The notes under the pieces: model-generated
What the model saw: the letters and a program-made list of their open reading frames with translations, nothing else
What the model was told of the DNA's origin: nothing
Database searches by the model: none
Assembly (NCBI GenBank): GCA_041499035.1
Contig: JBGQJK010000011.1
Location: forward strand, 1-28,239
Length of the DNA stretch: 28,239 nucleotides
Direction of reading: 5' to 3'
From: DATFUL01 sp041499035
GTDB taxonomy: Bacteria; Patescibacteriota; Microgenomatia; UBA8517
Made by a program: the position numbers and the translations under genes
In this document: positions 5,591 through 12,819 of the stretch, piece after piece
How positions within the stretch are numbered: position 1 is the stretch's first letter
Layout of the letters: each line of letters begins with the position of its first letter

Positions 5591-6598
5591 GTGAATAAGG
5601 CGAAAGCTTCAATTTATTATTTTTTAATAGCGATTATTTTTATTCTTATTGGTTGGTTCGCAAACACTGCCTATCACTTACCCAGATCTTCAAAAAACCC
5701 GATCGCGGAAGCCAGACCAACACCGCTCGCGAAATACACAATTGAGAACTTAAGTAAGGCTGATATCAAACCTTCGGAAATTGTAATAGGTAAGGTTTTA
5801 AAAGACGATCCAAAGTTTACTTCATATGAATTCACTATGAAATTTAGTCCTGACCTATCCGGCAATCTCAAGACAACTTCAGGCTTAATCGATACTCCAA
5901 AAGGCACAGAAACTTTTCCGGTTGTAGTAATGTTTAGAGGCTATGTTGATCCCAAGGATTATTTTATCGGTGACGGAACACAACATGCAGCTGAGATTTT
6001 TGCCGCAAACGGCTTTATTACGGTTGCGCCCGATTTTTTGGGTTACGGCGACAGCGACAAGGAAACACAGGATATATTTGAAGCACGCTTTCAAACCTAC
6101 ACCACAGCAATGGAAATACTTAAATCCGTTTCTTCGATAAACAAGTGGGACGGAAAGAACATCTTTATTTGGGGTCACAGCAATGGCGGACAGATTGCAC
6201 TGACCACTCTTGAAGCTACGGGTGCGGCATATCCGACCGTTCTCTGGGCACCGGTTAGTAAACCCTTTCCTTTTTCGATTCTGTATTACACGGATGACGC
6301 CAGCGACAGCGGCAAGTTTTTACGGAGGCAAACTGCCGATTTTGAAAATAACTACGATTCCGATTTGTATTCTCTGACCAAATATTTGCCTAATATCAAA
6401 GCGCCTCTTCAAATCAACCAAGGCACTGCGGATGAATCCGTTCCCGTTGCCTGGACCGACCTGCTAACCAAAAATCTCAAAGAAGCGAGTGTTGATGTAA
6501 CTTATATTAAGTACCCGGGGGGCGACCACAATCTAACACCCGGCTGGAACCAGGCTGTTGCAAACGCTTTAATTTTTTATCAAAAACATTTACAATAA
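5591..6598 (+). CDS. Membrane-anchored alpha/beta hydrolase (prolyl-oligopeptidase/esterase-like)
   Basis: This 335-residue protein starts at GTG 5591. An N-terminal anchor (residues 6-24) puts the enzyme outside the membrane. The alpha/beta hydrolase core has the nucleophile elbow GHSNGG with Ser, preceded by VAPDFLGYGDSD, the acid loop INQGTADESVPV, and the catalytic His in GGDHNL. The order and spacing match family S9-like peptidases and dienelactone-type esterases, so the catalytic triad looks complete. The substrate cannot be told from the sequence. It begins 8 nt after the 80-residue gene, and the YvlD-type gene follows 4 nt downstream. Confidence 0.88.
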   Translation: MNKAKASIYYFLIAIIFILIGWFANTAYHLPRSSKNPIAEARPTPLAKYTIENLSKADIKPSEIVIGKVLKDDPKFTSYEFTMKFSPDLSGNLKTTSGLIDTPKGTETFPVVVMFRGYVDPKDYFIGDGTQHAAEIFAANGFITVAPDFLGYGDSDKETQDIFEARFQTYTTAMEILKSVSSINKWDGKNIFIWGHSNGGQIALTTLEATGAAYPTVLWAPVSKPFPFSILYYTDDASDSGKFLRRQTADFENNYDSDLYSLTKYLPNIKAPLQINQGTADESVPVAWTDLLTKNLKEASVDVTYIKYPGGDHNLTPGWNQAVANALIFYQKHLQ

Positions 6599-6602
6599 AA
6601 CT

Positions 6603-6941
6603 ATGCGATTAGTAATAAGGTTAGCAATAAATGTTTTTGCGCTTTTGGTAGTCGAATATCTTGTTCCCGGATTTATTCTTAAAGATCTTTGGACGGCAGT
6701 TGTAGCGGCAATAGTAATCGGAATCGTCAACACATTTATAAAGCCGGTTTTGCAGCTCATTGCTCTCCCAATTTCCATCTTGACCCTTGGCATTGGCGCA
6801 TTTTTAATTAACGTACTTCTTTTATGGGGTACTTCACGCATTGTCCCCGGATTCTTTATTGCCAATTTTACGGCAGCCGTTCTTGGCTCAATTGTACTTT
6901 CCTTAACCACCTGGTTTCTTCACAAACTGGCCAGGGAGTAA
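6603..6941 (+). CDS. YvlD / phage-holin-4-2 family membrane protein
   Basis: A 112-residue protein made almost wholly of four hydrophobic helices with short loops: VFALLVVEYLVPGFIL, TAVVAAIVIGIVNTFIKP, LPISILTLGIGAFLINVLLL and VPGFFI...GSIVLSLTTWFL. The repeated VPGF and the IVNTFIKPVL segment are typical of the YvlD (DUF/PF04020) family, whose members are widespread and usually not phage lysis proteins. The ATG is 6 nt after TACAAT, a -10 box lying inside the end of the hydrolase gene, so it may have its own leaderless message as well as read-through. Confidence 0.88.
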   Translation: MRLVIRLAINVFALLVVEYLVPGFILKDLWTAVVAAIVIGIVNTFIKPVLQLIALPISILTLGIGAFLINVLLLWGTSRIVPGFFIANFTAAVLGSIVLSLTTWFLHKLARE

Positions 6942-7026
6942 GGATAATCTAACCACGAAAAAAGGAAAACTACTTCCATTTTGACCTAAAGTCGCAACTT
7001 TTCGCTTTCCTTGTTTTCGATCTAAA

Positions 7027-7290
7027 TTACTGTCTTGGTTCCATTGGACGGGCCAAATTGACATTAATCTTTCTTCCTTTAAGGTCACTGCCATTGAGTT
7101 TTTCAATAGCTGCTTTTGCTTCATCTTCTGTTCCCATGGTAACAAATCCGAATCCGCGGCTCCTGCCTGTCATTTTGTCCATTAGGACAACTGCATCGGC
7201 TACTGTACCTAGTGCTGCGAACATTGCTCGGAGATCGTCACCTGTAACACTCCAGTCCAAATTACCAACAAAAAGTTTGGTATTTTGCAT
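7027..7290 (-). CDS. RRM-domain RNA-binding protein
   Basis: An 87-residue protein that is essentially one RNA recognition motif. RNP2 is LFVGNL (residues 6-11) and RNP1 is RGFGFVTM (residues 45-52), with the usual beta-alpha-beta-beta-alpha-beta order and a short basic tail. Such single-RRM proteins bind single-stranded RNA and in cyanobacteria and other bacteria are often cold-induced RNA chaperones. It has a rare long Shine-Dalgarno (GGAGGTGA) about 13 nt before ATG 7290, so it is a leadered gene in a window of mostly leaderless ones. The neighbouring YvlD gene is convergent; the 85-nt gap between them shows only a weak 5-bp hairpin. Confidence 0.93.
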   Translation of the reverse strand: MQNTKLFVGNLDWSVTGDDLRAMFAALGTVADAVVLMDKMTGRSRGFGFVTMGTEDEAKAAIEKLNGSDLKGRKINVNLARPMEPRQ

Positions 7291-7396
7291 TTTTATTTAC
7301 TACTCACCTCCATCTATTTTTTCTTACCTTGGAGAAACTGCCGAAGTTATCGGGGCCTCACAAAGCTTGTTATGAAAAGTATTGTATAATATTTCC
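7291..7396. other. Divergent intergenic region (RRM leader and small basic gene promoter)
   Basis: It holds the RRM Shine-Dalgarno around 7304-7311 and, on the plus strand, TATAAT (7385-7390) 6 nt before the ATG at 7397. I see no clear RRM promoter and no terminator. Confidence 0.4.
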
Positions 7397-7558
7397 ATGT
7401 CAAATGCAAAAAAGGGGTTGCCACCTGTAAGCCCTTTCTCCAAATTTTCAAAGTTCGGGAATCAACCCAACCGTCTTGGCGGACCCAAATTTAGTCCTAA
7501 AGGAATTGTTGTCCGACCTACCTTCGTAACACAACACAAAGGTGGGGGTGGAAAATAA
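7397..7558 (+). CDS. Small basic Gly/Pro/Lys-rich protein (53 aa)
   Basis: ATG 7397 lies 6 nt after a perfect TATAAT. The peptide (MSNAKKGLPPVSPFSKFSKFG ... ending VTQHKGGGGK) is strongly basic, rich in F, P, G and K, has a short SKF repeat, and is probably disordered. I cannot name its family, though basic Gly-rich peptides of this size ahead of core genes are common in this lineage. Binding of nucleic acid or ribosomes is a guess from composition and from its place before trigger factor. Confidence 0.6.
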   Translation: MSNAKKGLPPVSPFSKFSKFGNQPNRLGGPKFSPKGIVVRPTFVTQHKGGGGK

Positions 7559-7566
7559 GCTTCGCT

Positions 7567-7622
7567 AATTTACAAATAAACTGACCAATCCTTGCGGATT
7601 GCCAATTTACAATTTACAATTG
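7567..7622. repeat. Short palindromic/iterated element before trigger factor
   Basis: A 6-bp hairpin CAATCC-TTGC-GGATTG (7586-7601) is followed by tandem AATTTAC units (7604-7610 and 7611-7617), and AATTTAC also occurs just upstream near 7567. The second unit runs into TACAAT (7615-7620), which serves as the -10 of trigger factor. It looks like a small dispersed repeat that has been recruited as a promoter. Confidence 0.4.
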
Positions 7623-7626
7623 CAGC

Positions 7627-8490
7627 ATGGCTGACAAAATAACTTCCGTGATTGCGCGGGAAAGCGACGGCAATATTCAAATTACCTTCACAATTCCATA
7701 TGTGCTTATCCAAAATGCCCAGGATGAAATCGTTGCCGAAATGGCTAAGGACATTGAGATCCCGGGATTTAGGAAAGGGCAGGCGCCGCTCTCCAAGGCC
7801 CGCGAGAAAATCCCTCAGAACACACTTATTGAACACTCATTAAGCCACCTTCTGCCAAAAGCCCTGAGCGATGCCGTTACGGAAAATAAACTCAAGATTG
7901 CGGTATACCCCCGATTTGAATTAATTAATGCTAAAGAGGGAGAGGCCTGGCAGATAAGAGGAGTTACCTGCGAACTGCCTGAATTTGTTCTAGGGGACTA
8001 TAAAAAAGCCGTTCAGGGGGTACTCCGGGCAGACTCAATAATTGTCCCCGGCAAGGAGGCTAAGGAAAAGACACGAGAGGAAAAGGAAGGAATTATTCTT
8101 AAAGCTCTTCTCGATAGCACAAAAATAAACATTCCCAACATTTTGATACAGGAAGAAGCGGACAGCCGTCTCTCAAGCCTACTTTCCAGGTTGGAAAAAT
8201 TAGGTCTTGCACTTGAGAGTTATCTGGCATCAATAAACAAAAAAGCTCAAGACTTACGCGCCGAGTATGCAGTCCAGGCCCGCGAAGCCATTTCGATTGA
8301 TTTAATTCTTAACAAAATCGCGGCAACCGAAAACCTTTCAATAGAGCCCAAAGAAGTGGAGTCTGCTCTTGAGATGTCTCAGGCATCTTCTCCCAAGGAA
8401 GCGCAGGAGGATAAGGAAAGCCGCAAACGCTTAATTGAATCAATTCTAAGAAGACGCAAAGCTCTGGACTTTTTAATTAGTTTGGCGTAA
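7627..8490 (+). CDS. tig: Trigger factor, short form lacking the PPIase domain
   Basis: A 287-residue ribosome-associated chaperone. The N-terminal ribosome-binding domain is clear, including the signature GFRKGQAPLSKAREKI (residues 48-63), which docks on ribosomal protein uL23. Canonical trigger factors have about 430 residues with an FKBP-type PPIase domain next; here the sequence goes from the N-domain (ending near GVTCELPEFVLGDYK) almost directly into the helical SurA-like C-domain (IPNILIQEEADSRLSSLLSRLEKLGL...). It should still bind nascent chains but not isomerise proline bonds. ATG 7627 lies 6 nt after TACAAT with no Shine-Dalgarno. The DUF5660-like gene follows 11 nt downstream. Confidence 0.88.
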   Translation: MADKITSVIARESDGNIQITFTIPYVLIQNAQDEIVAEMAKDIEIPGFRKGQAPLSKAREKIPQNTLIEHSLSHLLPKALSDAVTENKLKIAVYPRFELINAKEGEAWQIRGVTCELPEFVLGDYKKAVQGVLRADSIIVPGKEAKEKTREEKEGIILKALLDSTKINIPNILIQEEADSRLSSLLSRLEKLGLALESYLASINKKAQDLRAEYAVQAREAISIDLILNKIAATENLSIEPKEVESALEMSQASSPKEAQEDKESRKRLIESILRRRKALDFLISLA

Positions 8491-8501
8491 TATCTTGCCA
8501 A

Positions 8502-9128
8502 ATGGCTGACAATAAAAAGGCAAAATTGAGCGTGGTGAAAAGGAACGTAATCGAGTCCCTTAAGGATATTGGCGGGGACTTTACCGACCAGGGAACCGAT
8601 CTTTTAAAGAGCACTTCGGAAGACTTTTTCAAGGAATTGATGGGGATGGGGACTCCGCAGGTTAGAAGGTCCGGCGAAATGAAGGCGGGAGAATCCTTGC
8701 AAATGTCGGAGGCTTTAAGTGGCAAAGACGAAGAAAATAAAAAATTAAGAGCCCAGATTTCACTTGAACGAAATTTAAGCTCGGACGAAAAGCGTCTTTC
8801 TCAAGAAAAAATGCAGGAGCTTAGGGTACAGTTGCAAACCATCACTGTCGAGATTTCAAAACTCGCGGCCAGTACTGGCAATCTCGCGACTCAAACCGAA
8901 ATTGCGATGGTGGAAGTACCAGTAAACCCGGGTGTTTACCACATACTATTTTTTGAAAAGATTTTGGAATTTCTTCAGTCCTTCAGAAAGAAAATTGATC
9001 AGGCCGCCACTTGGCTTCAGGGTACTAATAAAAGGGCAGAAAAGAAAAATTACTGGGCAATGTACAAAAAGAAAGGCAGCAGCTTCCTTCTCTCGCCGGA
9101 TCATTACTTGCAAAGATCCGCGGGGTAG
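8502..9128 (+). CDS. DUF5660-like protein (208 aa)
   Basis: The N-terminal half is charged and contains a predicted coiled coil (KDEENKKLRAQISLERN...KMQELRVQLQTITVEISKLAA). The C-terminal part, GVYHILFFEKILEFLQSFRKKIDQAATWL followed by NYWAMYKKKGSSFLLSPDHYLQRSAG, matches my recollection of DUF5660, a domain largely confined to Microgenomates-type CPR bacteria, including the YW..YKK.G..F.LS pattern at the end. No function is known. It begins 11 nt after trigger factor, so it is probably co-expressed with it; involvement in protein biogenesis is only a guess by association. Confidence 0.65.
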   Translation: MADNKKAKLSVVKRNVIESLKDIGGDFTDQGTDLLKSTSEDFFKELMGMGTPQVRRSGEMKAGESLQMSEALSGKDEENKKLRAQISLERNLSSDEKRLSQEKMQELRVQLQTITVEISKLAASTGNLATQTEIAMVEVPVNPGVYHILFFEKILEFLQSFRKKIDQAATWLQGTNKRAEKKNYWAMYKKKGSSFLLSPDHYLQRSAG

Positions 9129-9148
9129 TATTTCCCTTCATATATATT

Positions 9149-9157
9149 TGTTATAAT
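9149..9157 (+). promoter_or_regulatory. Extended -10 promoter of tRNA-Val
   Basis: TGT followed by a perfect TATAAT (9152-9157). Transcription should start near 9164, giving a 14-nt 5' leader before the tRNA. Confidence 0.7.
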
Positions 9158-9177
9158 ACGCTTTGTATAGCCATTAC

Positions 9178-9251
9178 GGACGCTTAGCTCAGTTGGCTAG
9201 AGCGCTTTCTTGACGTGAAAGAGGTCAGGGGTTCGAGTCCCTTAGCGTCCA
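9178..9251 (+). tRNA. tRNA-Val (anticodon GAC)
   Basis: The acceptor arm GGACGCT pairs with AGCGTCC (9244-9250) with discriminator A at 9251. The D arm contains AGCTCAGTTGGCTAGAGC, the anticodon stem CTTTC/GAAAG encloses TTGACGT, giving anticodon GAC (Val), and the T arm has the GGTTCGAGTCC core. CCA is not encoded, so the end must be added by tRNA nucleotidyltransferase. Confidence 0.95.
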
Positions 9252-9291
9252 CATTTTATGTCTTGACATTTGTGGTATGATTTAGTTACAA

Positions 9292-9684
9292 ATGGCAAAA
9301 GTTGTTCACTTCGAAATCACCGCAACAAATCCGGCACGCGCTGCGAAATTTTATACAAAAGTTTTTGGCTGGAAGATCAGTAAATGGGGAAAGCAAGAGT
9401 ATTGGGTAGTGGATGCAGGACCCAAAAAAGAAGAGGGAATTAACGGTGGGATAGTCCCCAGAAAGGGAATCTTTAAAAAGGCGGGCGGATATAACGCTTT
9501 TGTTTGCACAATTCAAGTTAAAAAATTAGACGAAATTGCCAAGAAAGTTAAGAAAGCAGGAGGAAAGTGGGCTGATGAAGGTGGTTTGGTTCATGGAGTT
9601 GGATTTATGCAGTACTTTGTTGATACCGAAGGCAATTTATTCGGTGCACTTCAGCCGGATACTAAAGCCAAGATGGTTCCGTAA
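9292..9684 (+). CDS. VOC (glyoxalase/bleomycin resistance) family protein
   Basis: A 130-residue protein with two beta-alpha-beta-beta-beta modules. It opens VVHFEITATNPARAAKFYTKVFGWKI, the usual VOC start with a metal-ligand His, and ends GFMQYFVDTEGNLFGALQPD, the usual end with DTEGN.FG. Such enzymes use a divalent metal on substrates from glyoxal adducts to aromatics, or bind antibiotics; the specific role here cannot be told. The promoter is TATGAT (9276-9281) with extended TGG, 10 nt before the ATG, so the leader is only a few bases. TTGACA at 9263-9268 is too close to that -10 to act as its -35. Confidence 0.9.
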   Translation: MAKVVHFEITATNPARAAKFYTKVFGWKISKWGKQEYWVVDAGPKKEEGINGGIVPRKGIFKKAGGYNAFVCTIQVKKLDEIAKKVKKAGGKWADEGGLVHGVGFMQYFVDTEGNLFGALQPDTKAKMVP

Positions 9685-9721
9685 TTATCTTCAAAAGTTA
9701 AGCAATTTTTAAGAATCAGTG

Positions 9722-9730
9722 TGCTATATT
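9722..9730 (+). promoter_or_regulatory. Extended -10 promoter of a candidate small RNA
   Basis: TGC followed by TATATT (9725-9730), predicting a transcript from about 9737. Confidence 0.5.
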
Positions 9731-9752
9731 TAATATAGAAAGGAGAGCAGAA

Positions 9753-9788
9753 ATGCTAAGGCCCACTTTTAAAGAAAGTGTAAGCTAA
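9753..9788 (+). CDS. Mini-ORF MLRPTFKESVS in the candidate RNA
   Basis: ATG 9753 with an optimally spaced GGAG encodes 11 residues, MLRPTFKESVS. The ORF overlaps the 5' arm and loop of the hairpin at 9766-9802, so ribosomes on it would change the fold. There is no run of one amino acid that would reveal an attenuation signal. Confidence 0.4.
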   Translation: MLRPTFKESVS

Positions 9789-9901
9789 CTTACTTTCAAA
9801 AGAACTTTTTAGTTTACTTATTTGCAGGCTTAAACTTTTTCTCGATCAATTCATTTTTTGGTTAAAGTAAAAACCGCAATAAAGTTACGGAGAAGGTTCG
9901 G

Positions 9902-9932
9902 CAACCCTCGCTAAACGGCGGGGGTTGTTTTT
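9902..9932 (+). terminator. Rho-independent terminator
   Basis: The stem CAACCC-T-CGC pairs with GCG-G-GGGTTG across loop TAAACG (9902-9927), followed by TTTTT. It ends the candidate RNA and any read-through from the VOC gene; on the minus strand there is no T-run, so it does not serve uppP. Confidence 0.9.
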
Positions 9933-9938
9933 ATACTT

Positions 9939-10709
9939 CTATTTCACAAAGATCCAAAAGAGGCCCGCGAGGATAACTCTATAAATTCCAAATGCAGTAA
10001 AGTCATGCTTTTTAACGTAGCCGATTAAGAATTTAACTGCCAGAATCGCAAAGAAGAATGAAAAAACTGTACCGACGAACAAAGTCAGAAAGCCTCCCTG
10101 GGCAATCATTTGTCTGCTTTTCCAGACATCTAAGCCCGTTGCCGCAATCATGGTAGGAACCGCAAGAAGAAAAGAGAACTCTGTCGCCGTTGGTCTATCA
10201 AGTCCGGTTAAAAGTCCTCCGATTATCGTTGCAGCAGCACGCGACACTCCCGGAATAATGGAGACGGATTGAAAAGTACCGATAATAAGGGCCTGTTTAT
10301 ATGTTACTTCACTTGTTTTCTTGGCTTCTGTTTTCTTGCGCTTTAGGAACCACTCCACGCCGATTATTGCCAAACCTCCCCAGAATAAAGCATTAAGAGT
10401 TATTGCGCTGCTTCCTAGAAGAACCCCTTTAATTAGAGGATAGAGAGTAAAACCCACAATAGCCGTAGGTATAAAAGCCACAAGAAGCTTCTTAAGTAGA
10501 TTGATGCTAGAAACAAACTTTTTGAAGTAAAGAACAACTATTGCCAAAATCGCGCCAAGCTGAATTACTATTTCAAAGGTCTTAACAAAATTGGTCTCAG
10601 TTAGTCCTAGAAGCTTACTGATCAGTATCATGTGTCCTGTAGAGGAAATCGGCAAAAATTCCGTCAGCCCTTCGGTAAGAGAGAGAATAAATACATGAAG
10701 CAAATTCAT
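9939..10709 (-). CDS. uppP: Undecaprenyl-diphosphatase (UppP/BacA)
   Basis: A 256-residue polytopic membrane enzyme that dephosphorylates undecaprenyl pyrophosphate outside the membrane so that the lipid carrier can be reused for peptidoglycan. The two catalytic signatures are present: EGLTEFLPISSTGH near the N-terminus and PGVSRAAAT (the PGxSR motif; family consensus PGxSRSxxT) near residue 155. About eight hydrophobic helices follow the family pattern, and the length is normal. The start ATG is 5 nt after TATACT with extended TG (10715-10723), so it should be leaderless. The promoter sits directly beyond the 3' end of tRNA-Ala on the same strand. It fits with the class A PBP in this window for wall synthesis. 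Confidence 0.95.
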   Translation of the reverse strand: MNLLHVFILSLTEGLTEFLPISSTGHMILISKLLGLTETNFVKTFEIVIQLGAILAIVVLYFKKFVSSINLLKKLLVAFIPTAIVGFTLYPLIKGVLLGSSAITLNALFWGGLAIIGVEWFLKRKKTEAKKTSEVTYKQALIIGTFQSVSIIPGVSRAAATIIGGLLTGLDRPTATEFSFLLAVPTMIAATGLDVWKSRQMIAQGGFLTLFVGTVFSFFFAILAVKFLIGYVKKHDFTAFGIYRVILAGLFWIFVK

Positions 10710-10714
10710 ATTTT

Positions 10715-10723
10715 AGTATATCA
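10715..10723 (-). promoter_or_regulatory. Extended -10 promoter of uppP
   Basis: Minus strand TGA followed by TATACT, 5 nt before the uppP ATG. It immediately follows the T-run after tRNA-Ala. Confidence 0.6.
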
Positions 10724-10728
10724 AAAAG

Positions 10729-10799
10729 TGGACTCGGCGGGAATTGAACCCGCTACTCTTCCATGCCATGGAAGCGTGTTACCGGTATACCACGAGCCC
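10729..10799 (-). tRNA. tRNA-Ala (anticodon GGC)
   Basis: The acceptor GGGCTCG pairs with CGAGTCC and contains the G3:U70 wobble that identifies alanine tRNAs, with discriminator A. The anticodon stem CTTCC/GGAAG encloses ATGGCAT, giving GGC (Ala). The T arm is GCGGG-TTCAATT-CCCGC. The D arm is irregular and the tRNA is short (71 nt). CCA is not encoded; a TTTTT run follows directly and may terminate it. Confidence 0.9.
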
Positions 10800-10828
10800 T
10801 CGCACGCATGAATTATAGCATCTCGGGA

Positions 10829-10857
10829 TTGCTATAAATAGCATTTAAATGTATAAT
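10829..10857 (+). promoter_or_regulatory. Promoter of typA
   Basis: TTGCTA (10829-10834), a 17-nt spacer and TATAAT (10852-10857). This predicts a start near 10864 and a leader of about 49 nt, unusually long for this window. Confidence 0.65.
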
Positions 10858-10859
10858 TC

Positions 10860-10901
10860 AATAGCTATAGGCTATTCAAGCCGCACAAAAGCGGCTTTTT
10901 T
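10860..10901 (+). terminator. Tandem hairpins with T-run in the typA leader (candidate attenuator)
   Basis: AATAGC-TATAG-GCTATT (10860-10876) is followed by AGCCGC-ACAAAA-GCGGCT (10879-10896) and TTTTT, a textbook intrinsic terminator ending 11 nt before the typA ATG. No gene upstream runs in this direction, so it can only act on transcripts from the typA promoter. Confidence 0.75.
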
Positions 10902-10912
10902 GTTGAAACCAT

Positions 10913-12724
10913 ATGGATATTAGAAACGTTGCTATTATTGCTCATGTTGACCACGGTAAAACTACCCTGGTGGACGCTCTTTTGCGCCAATCTCATACCG
11001 AAATGAAGAAGGAAGTGGCTGAGCAGGGCACAATCCTCGACAGCAACGAGCTTGAAAGGGAACGCGGAATCACAATTTTTAGCAAAAATGCTTCAGTTGA
11101 ATACAAAGGGGTAAAAATTAACATTATAGATACTCCCGGACACGCCGATTTTGGCGGTGAGGTTGAGCGTGTTCTTTCCATGGCTGACGGAGCACTTCTT
11201 CTGGTGGATGCCAAAGAAGGTCCTATGCCCCAAACCAGATTTGTTTTGAGGGAAGCATTGAAACTCGGCCTGAAGATTATTGTAGTCGTGAACAAAATCG
11301 ATAAAAAGGGTGCCAGACCCGATTGGGTTCACGGCAAAACTTTTGATTTATTCGTGGAACTTGGTGCAAACGAGGAAACAGCCTTTTTTCCCATAGTTTT
11401 CGCTTCCGGGCGCGACGGGAAAGCAGGATACACACCGGAACTAACAAAAATGACTGATATCACTCCAATTTTTGAATCTATATTGAAAGACATTCCCGCT
11501 CCTATCGTAAACAGCGACAAGCCACTTCAAATGCTGGTCAGTAACATCGGCAAAGATAATTATAAAGGCAGAATCGCAATCGGCAAAATTCACTCGGGAT
11601 TTATTAAAAACGGCCAGGATATTGCCCATATTGATCGGGAAGGGTCCATTAATAAATATAAAATTACATCGCTATCGACTTTCAAAGGTCTTGGCAAAAT
11701 TGAAGCAGCTGAGGCTTTGGCGGGTGACATTGTGGCCATAACCGGAATACCGGACGTAAATATCGGTGAAACCATCGCCGATCCGAACAGTCCAGTGGCA
11801 CTCCCGCTTTTGGATATAGAAGAACCAACCGTAAAAATGGTTTTTATGGTCAATAATTCACCGTTTGGAGGCCATGAAGGTGAATTTAAAACTTCAAGCC
11901 AAATCAGGGCCCGTCTTTACAAGGAATTGGAGACAGATGTTGCCTTAAGAGTTGAGGATAATAGTGACGGGACTTGGACAGTTTTGGGACGCGGAGAGCT
12001 CCATTTAGCCATATTTATTGAACGTATGAGACGGGAAGGCTACGAATTTCAGGTAAGCCGTCCCCACGTTGTTAATAAAATTGTTGACGGCAGGAAGTTA
12101 ACGCCTTACGAAAAAGTTTACATTGAAGTACCGGAGGCATATTCCGGAATTGTAATCCAAAAGATGGGCCAGCGTCACGCCAAAATGGATACGATGGAAA
12201 ATACTGAAGGCACTACTTTTTTGGAATTTTCGATCGCTACAAAAGAACTTATCGGCTTCAGAAGCGAATTTATTACGGATACAAAAGGTTTGGGAATTAT
12301 GAATGCCGCTTTCTTTGAATTCCTGCCCGACGACGGATTCAGTAGAGAAAGGGAGCGTGGGAGTTTGGTAGCTTACGAAACAGGCGAGACAAGACTTTAC
12401 GGCATGACCCAAGTTCAAGATCAAGGAGAATTCTTTGTGGGCCCGGCGGAAAAAGTTTATAAAGGGCAGGTTATAGGGCAGTGCAGTAGGAGCGGAGACA
12501 TGAGAGTCAACGCCTGCAAAGAGAAAAAGCTTTCCAATATGCGCAGTAAGGGCGACGGTTCAATGGAGCATTTCAATGTACCGCATAGAATGGGTCTTGA
12601 GGAATCATTGGAATACATTGACGACACGGAGCTAGTTGAGGTTACCCCCAAATCCATCCGCATCAGAAAAACAATTCTGGACGAAACCGAAGCCAGGAAA
12701 CAAGCCAAGCTTCAAAAACATTGA
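10913..12724 (+). CDS. typA: Translational GTPase TypA/BipA
   Basis: A 603-residue ribosome-binding GTPase of normal length. The G domain has AHVDHGKTT (G1), RERGITI (G2), DTPGHADFGGEVER (G3) and NKIDK (G4). The EF-G-like domains II, III and V and the BipA-specific C-terminus (GSLVAYETGETRLYGM, RKTILDE near the end) follow. It helps 50S assembly and is needed at low temperature and under stress. ATG 10913 (MDIRNVAIIAHVDHGK) has no Shine-Dalgarno and is preceded by a terminator-like hairpin in the leader, which suggests conditional expression. It ends with TGA, showing that the standard stop code is used. Confidence 0.97.
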   Translation: MDIRNVAIIAHVDHGKTTLVDALLRQSHTEMKKEVAEQGTILDSNELERERGITIFSKNASVEYKGVKINIIDTPGHADFGGEVERVLSMADGALLLVDAKEGPMPQTRFVLREALKLGLKIIVVVNKIDKKGARPDWVHGKTFDLFVELGANEETAFFPIVFASGRDGKAGYTPELTKMTDITPIFESILKDIPAPIVNSDKPLQMLVSNIGKDNYKGRIAIGKIHSGFIKNGQDIAHIDREGSINKYKITSLSTFKGLGKIEAAEALAGDIVAITGIPDVNIGETIADPNSPVALPLLDIEEPTVKMVFMVNNSPFGGHEGEFKTSSQIRARLYKELETDVALRVEDNSDGTWTVLGRGELHLAIFIERMRREGYEFQVSRPHVVNKIVDGRKLTPYEKVYIEVPEAYSGIVIQKMGQRHAKMDTMENTEGTTFLEFSIATKELIGFRSEFITDTKGLGIMNAAFFEFLPDDGFSRERERGSLVAYETGETRLYGMTQVQDQGEFFVGPAEKVYKGQVIGQCSRSGDMRVNACKEKKLSNMRSKGDGSMEHFNVPHRMGLEESLEYIDDTELVEVTPKSIRIRKTILDETEARKQAKLQKH

Positions 12725-12735
12725 CATTAGTTCTT

Positions 12736-12771
12736 CAAAACGTTAAATTATTCTTATCAAGTTAAGTTTTG
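12736..12771 (+). other. Hairpin after typA
   Basis: CAAAAC (with one bulged G) plus TTAA pairs with TTAA plus GTTTTG across a 15-nt loop, 11 nt after the typA stop. There is no T-run. It could be a weak terminator for typA or the first stem of the thrS leader. Confidence 0.35.
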
Positions 12772-12819
12772 TGTTGATTCGAACTCACTAATCGGGGAGC
12801 AAAAGTTAACTAGTAAAAG

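Larger units (their letters stand above)
9737..9932 (+). ncRNA. Candidate ~195-nt structured RNA with an 11-codon ORF and its own terminator
   Basis: Between the VOC gene and convergent uppP there are 254 nt with no ordinary gene but clear order: a promoter, a strong Shine-Dalgarno GGAG (9742-9745) 7 nt before an 11-codon ORF, a bulged 14-bp hairpin at 9766-9802 overlapping that ORF (CTTTT/AAAAG, GAAA/TTTC, GTAAG/CTTAC), an AT-rich middle, GGTT/AACC pairing near 9896-9907, and a strong intrinsic terminator. It resembles a leader-peptide attenuator but no gene follows in the same direction. I find no match to SRP RNA, 6S, RNase P RNA or tmRNA by eye. It may be a dual-function small RNA. Confidence 0.5.

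Noticed and set aside
9263..9268. Perfect TTGACA before the VOC gene as a -35 box
   Set aside because: It is only 7 nt from the likely -10 TATGAT; with a normal spacer the -10 would be the poor TTACAA touching the ATG.
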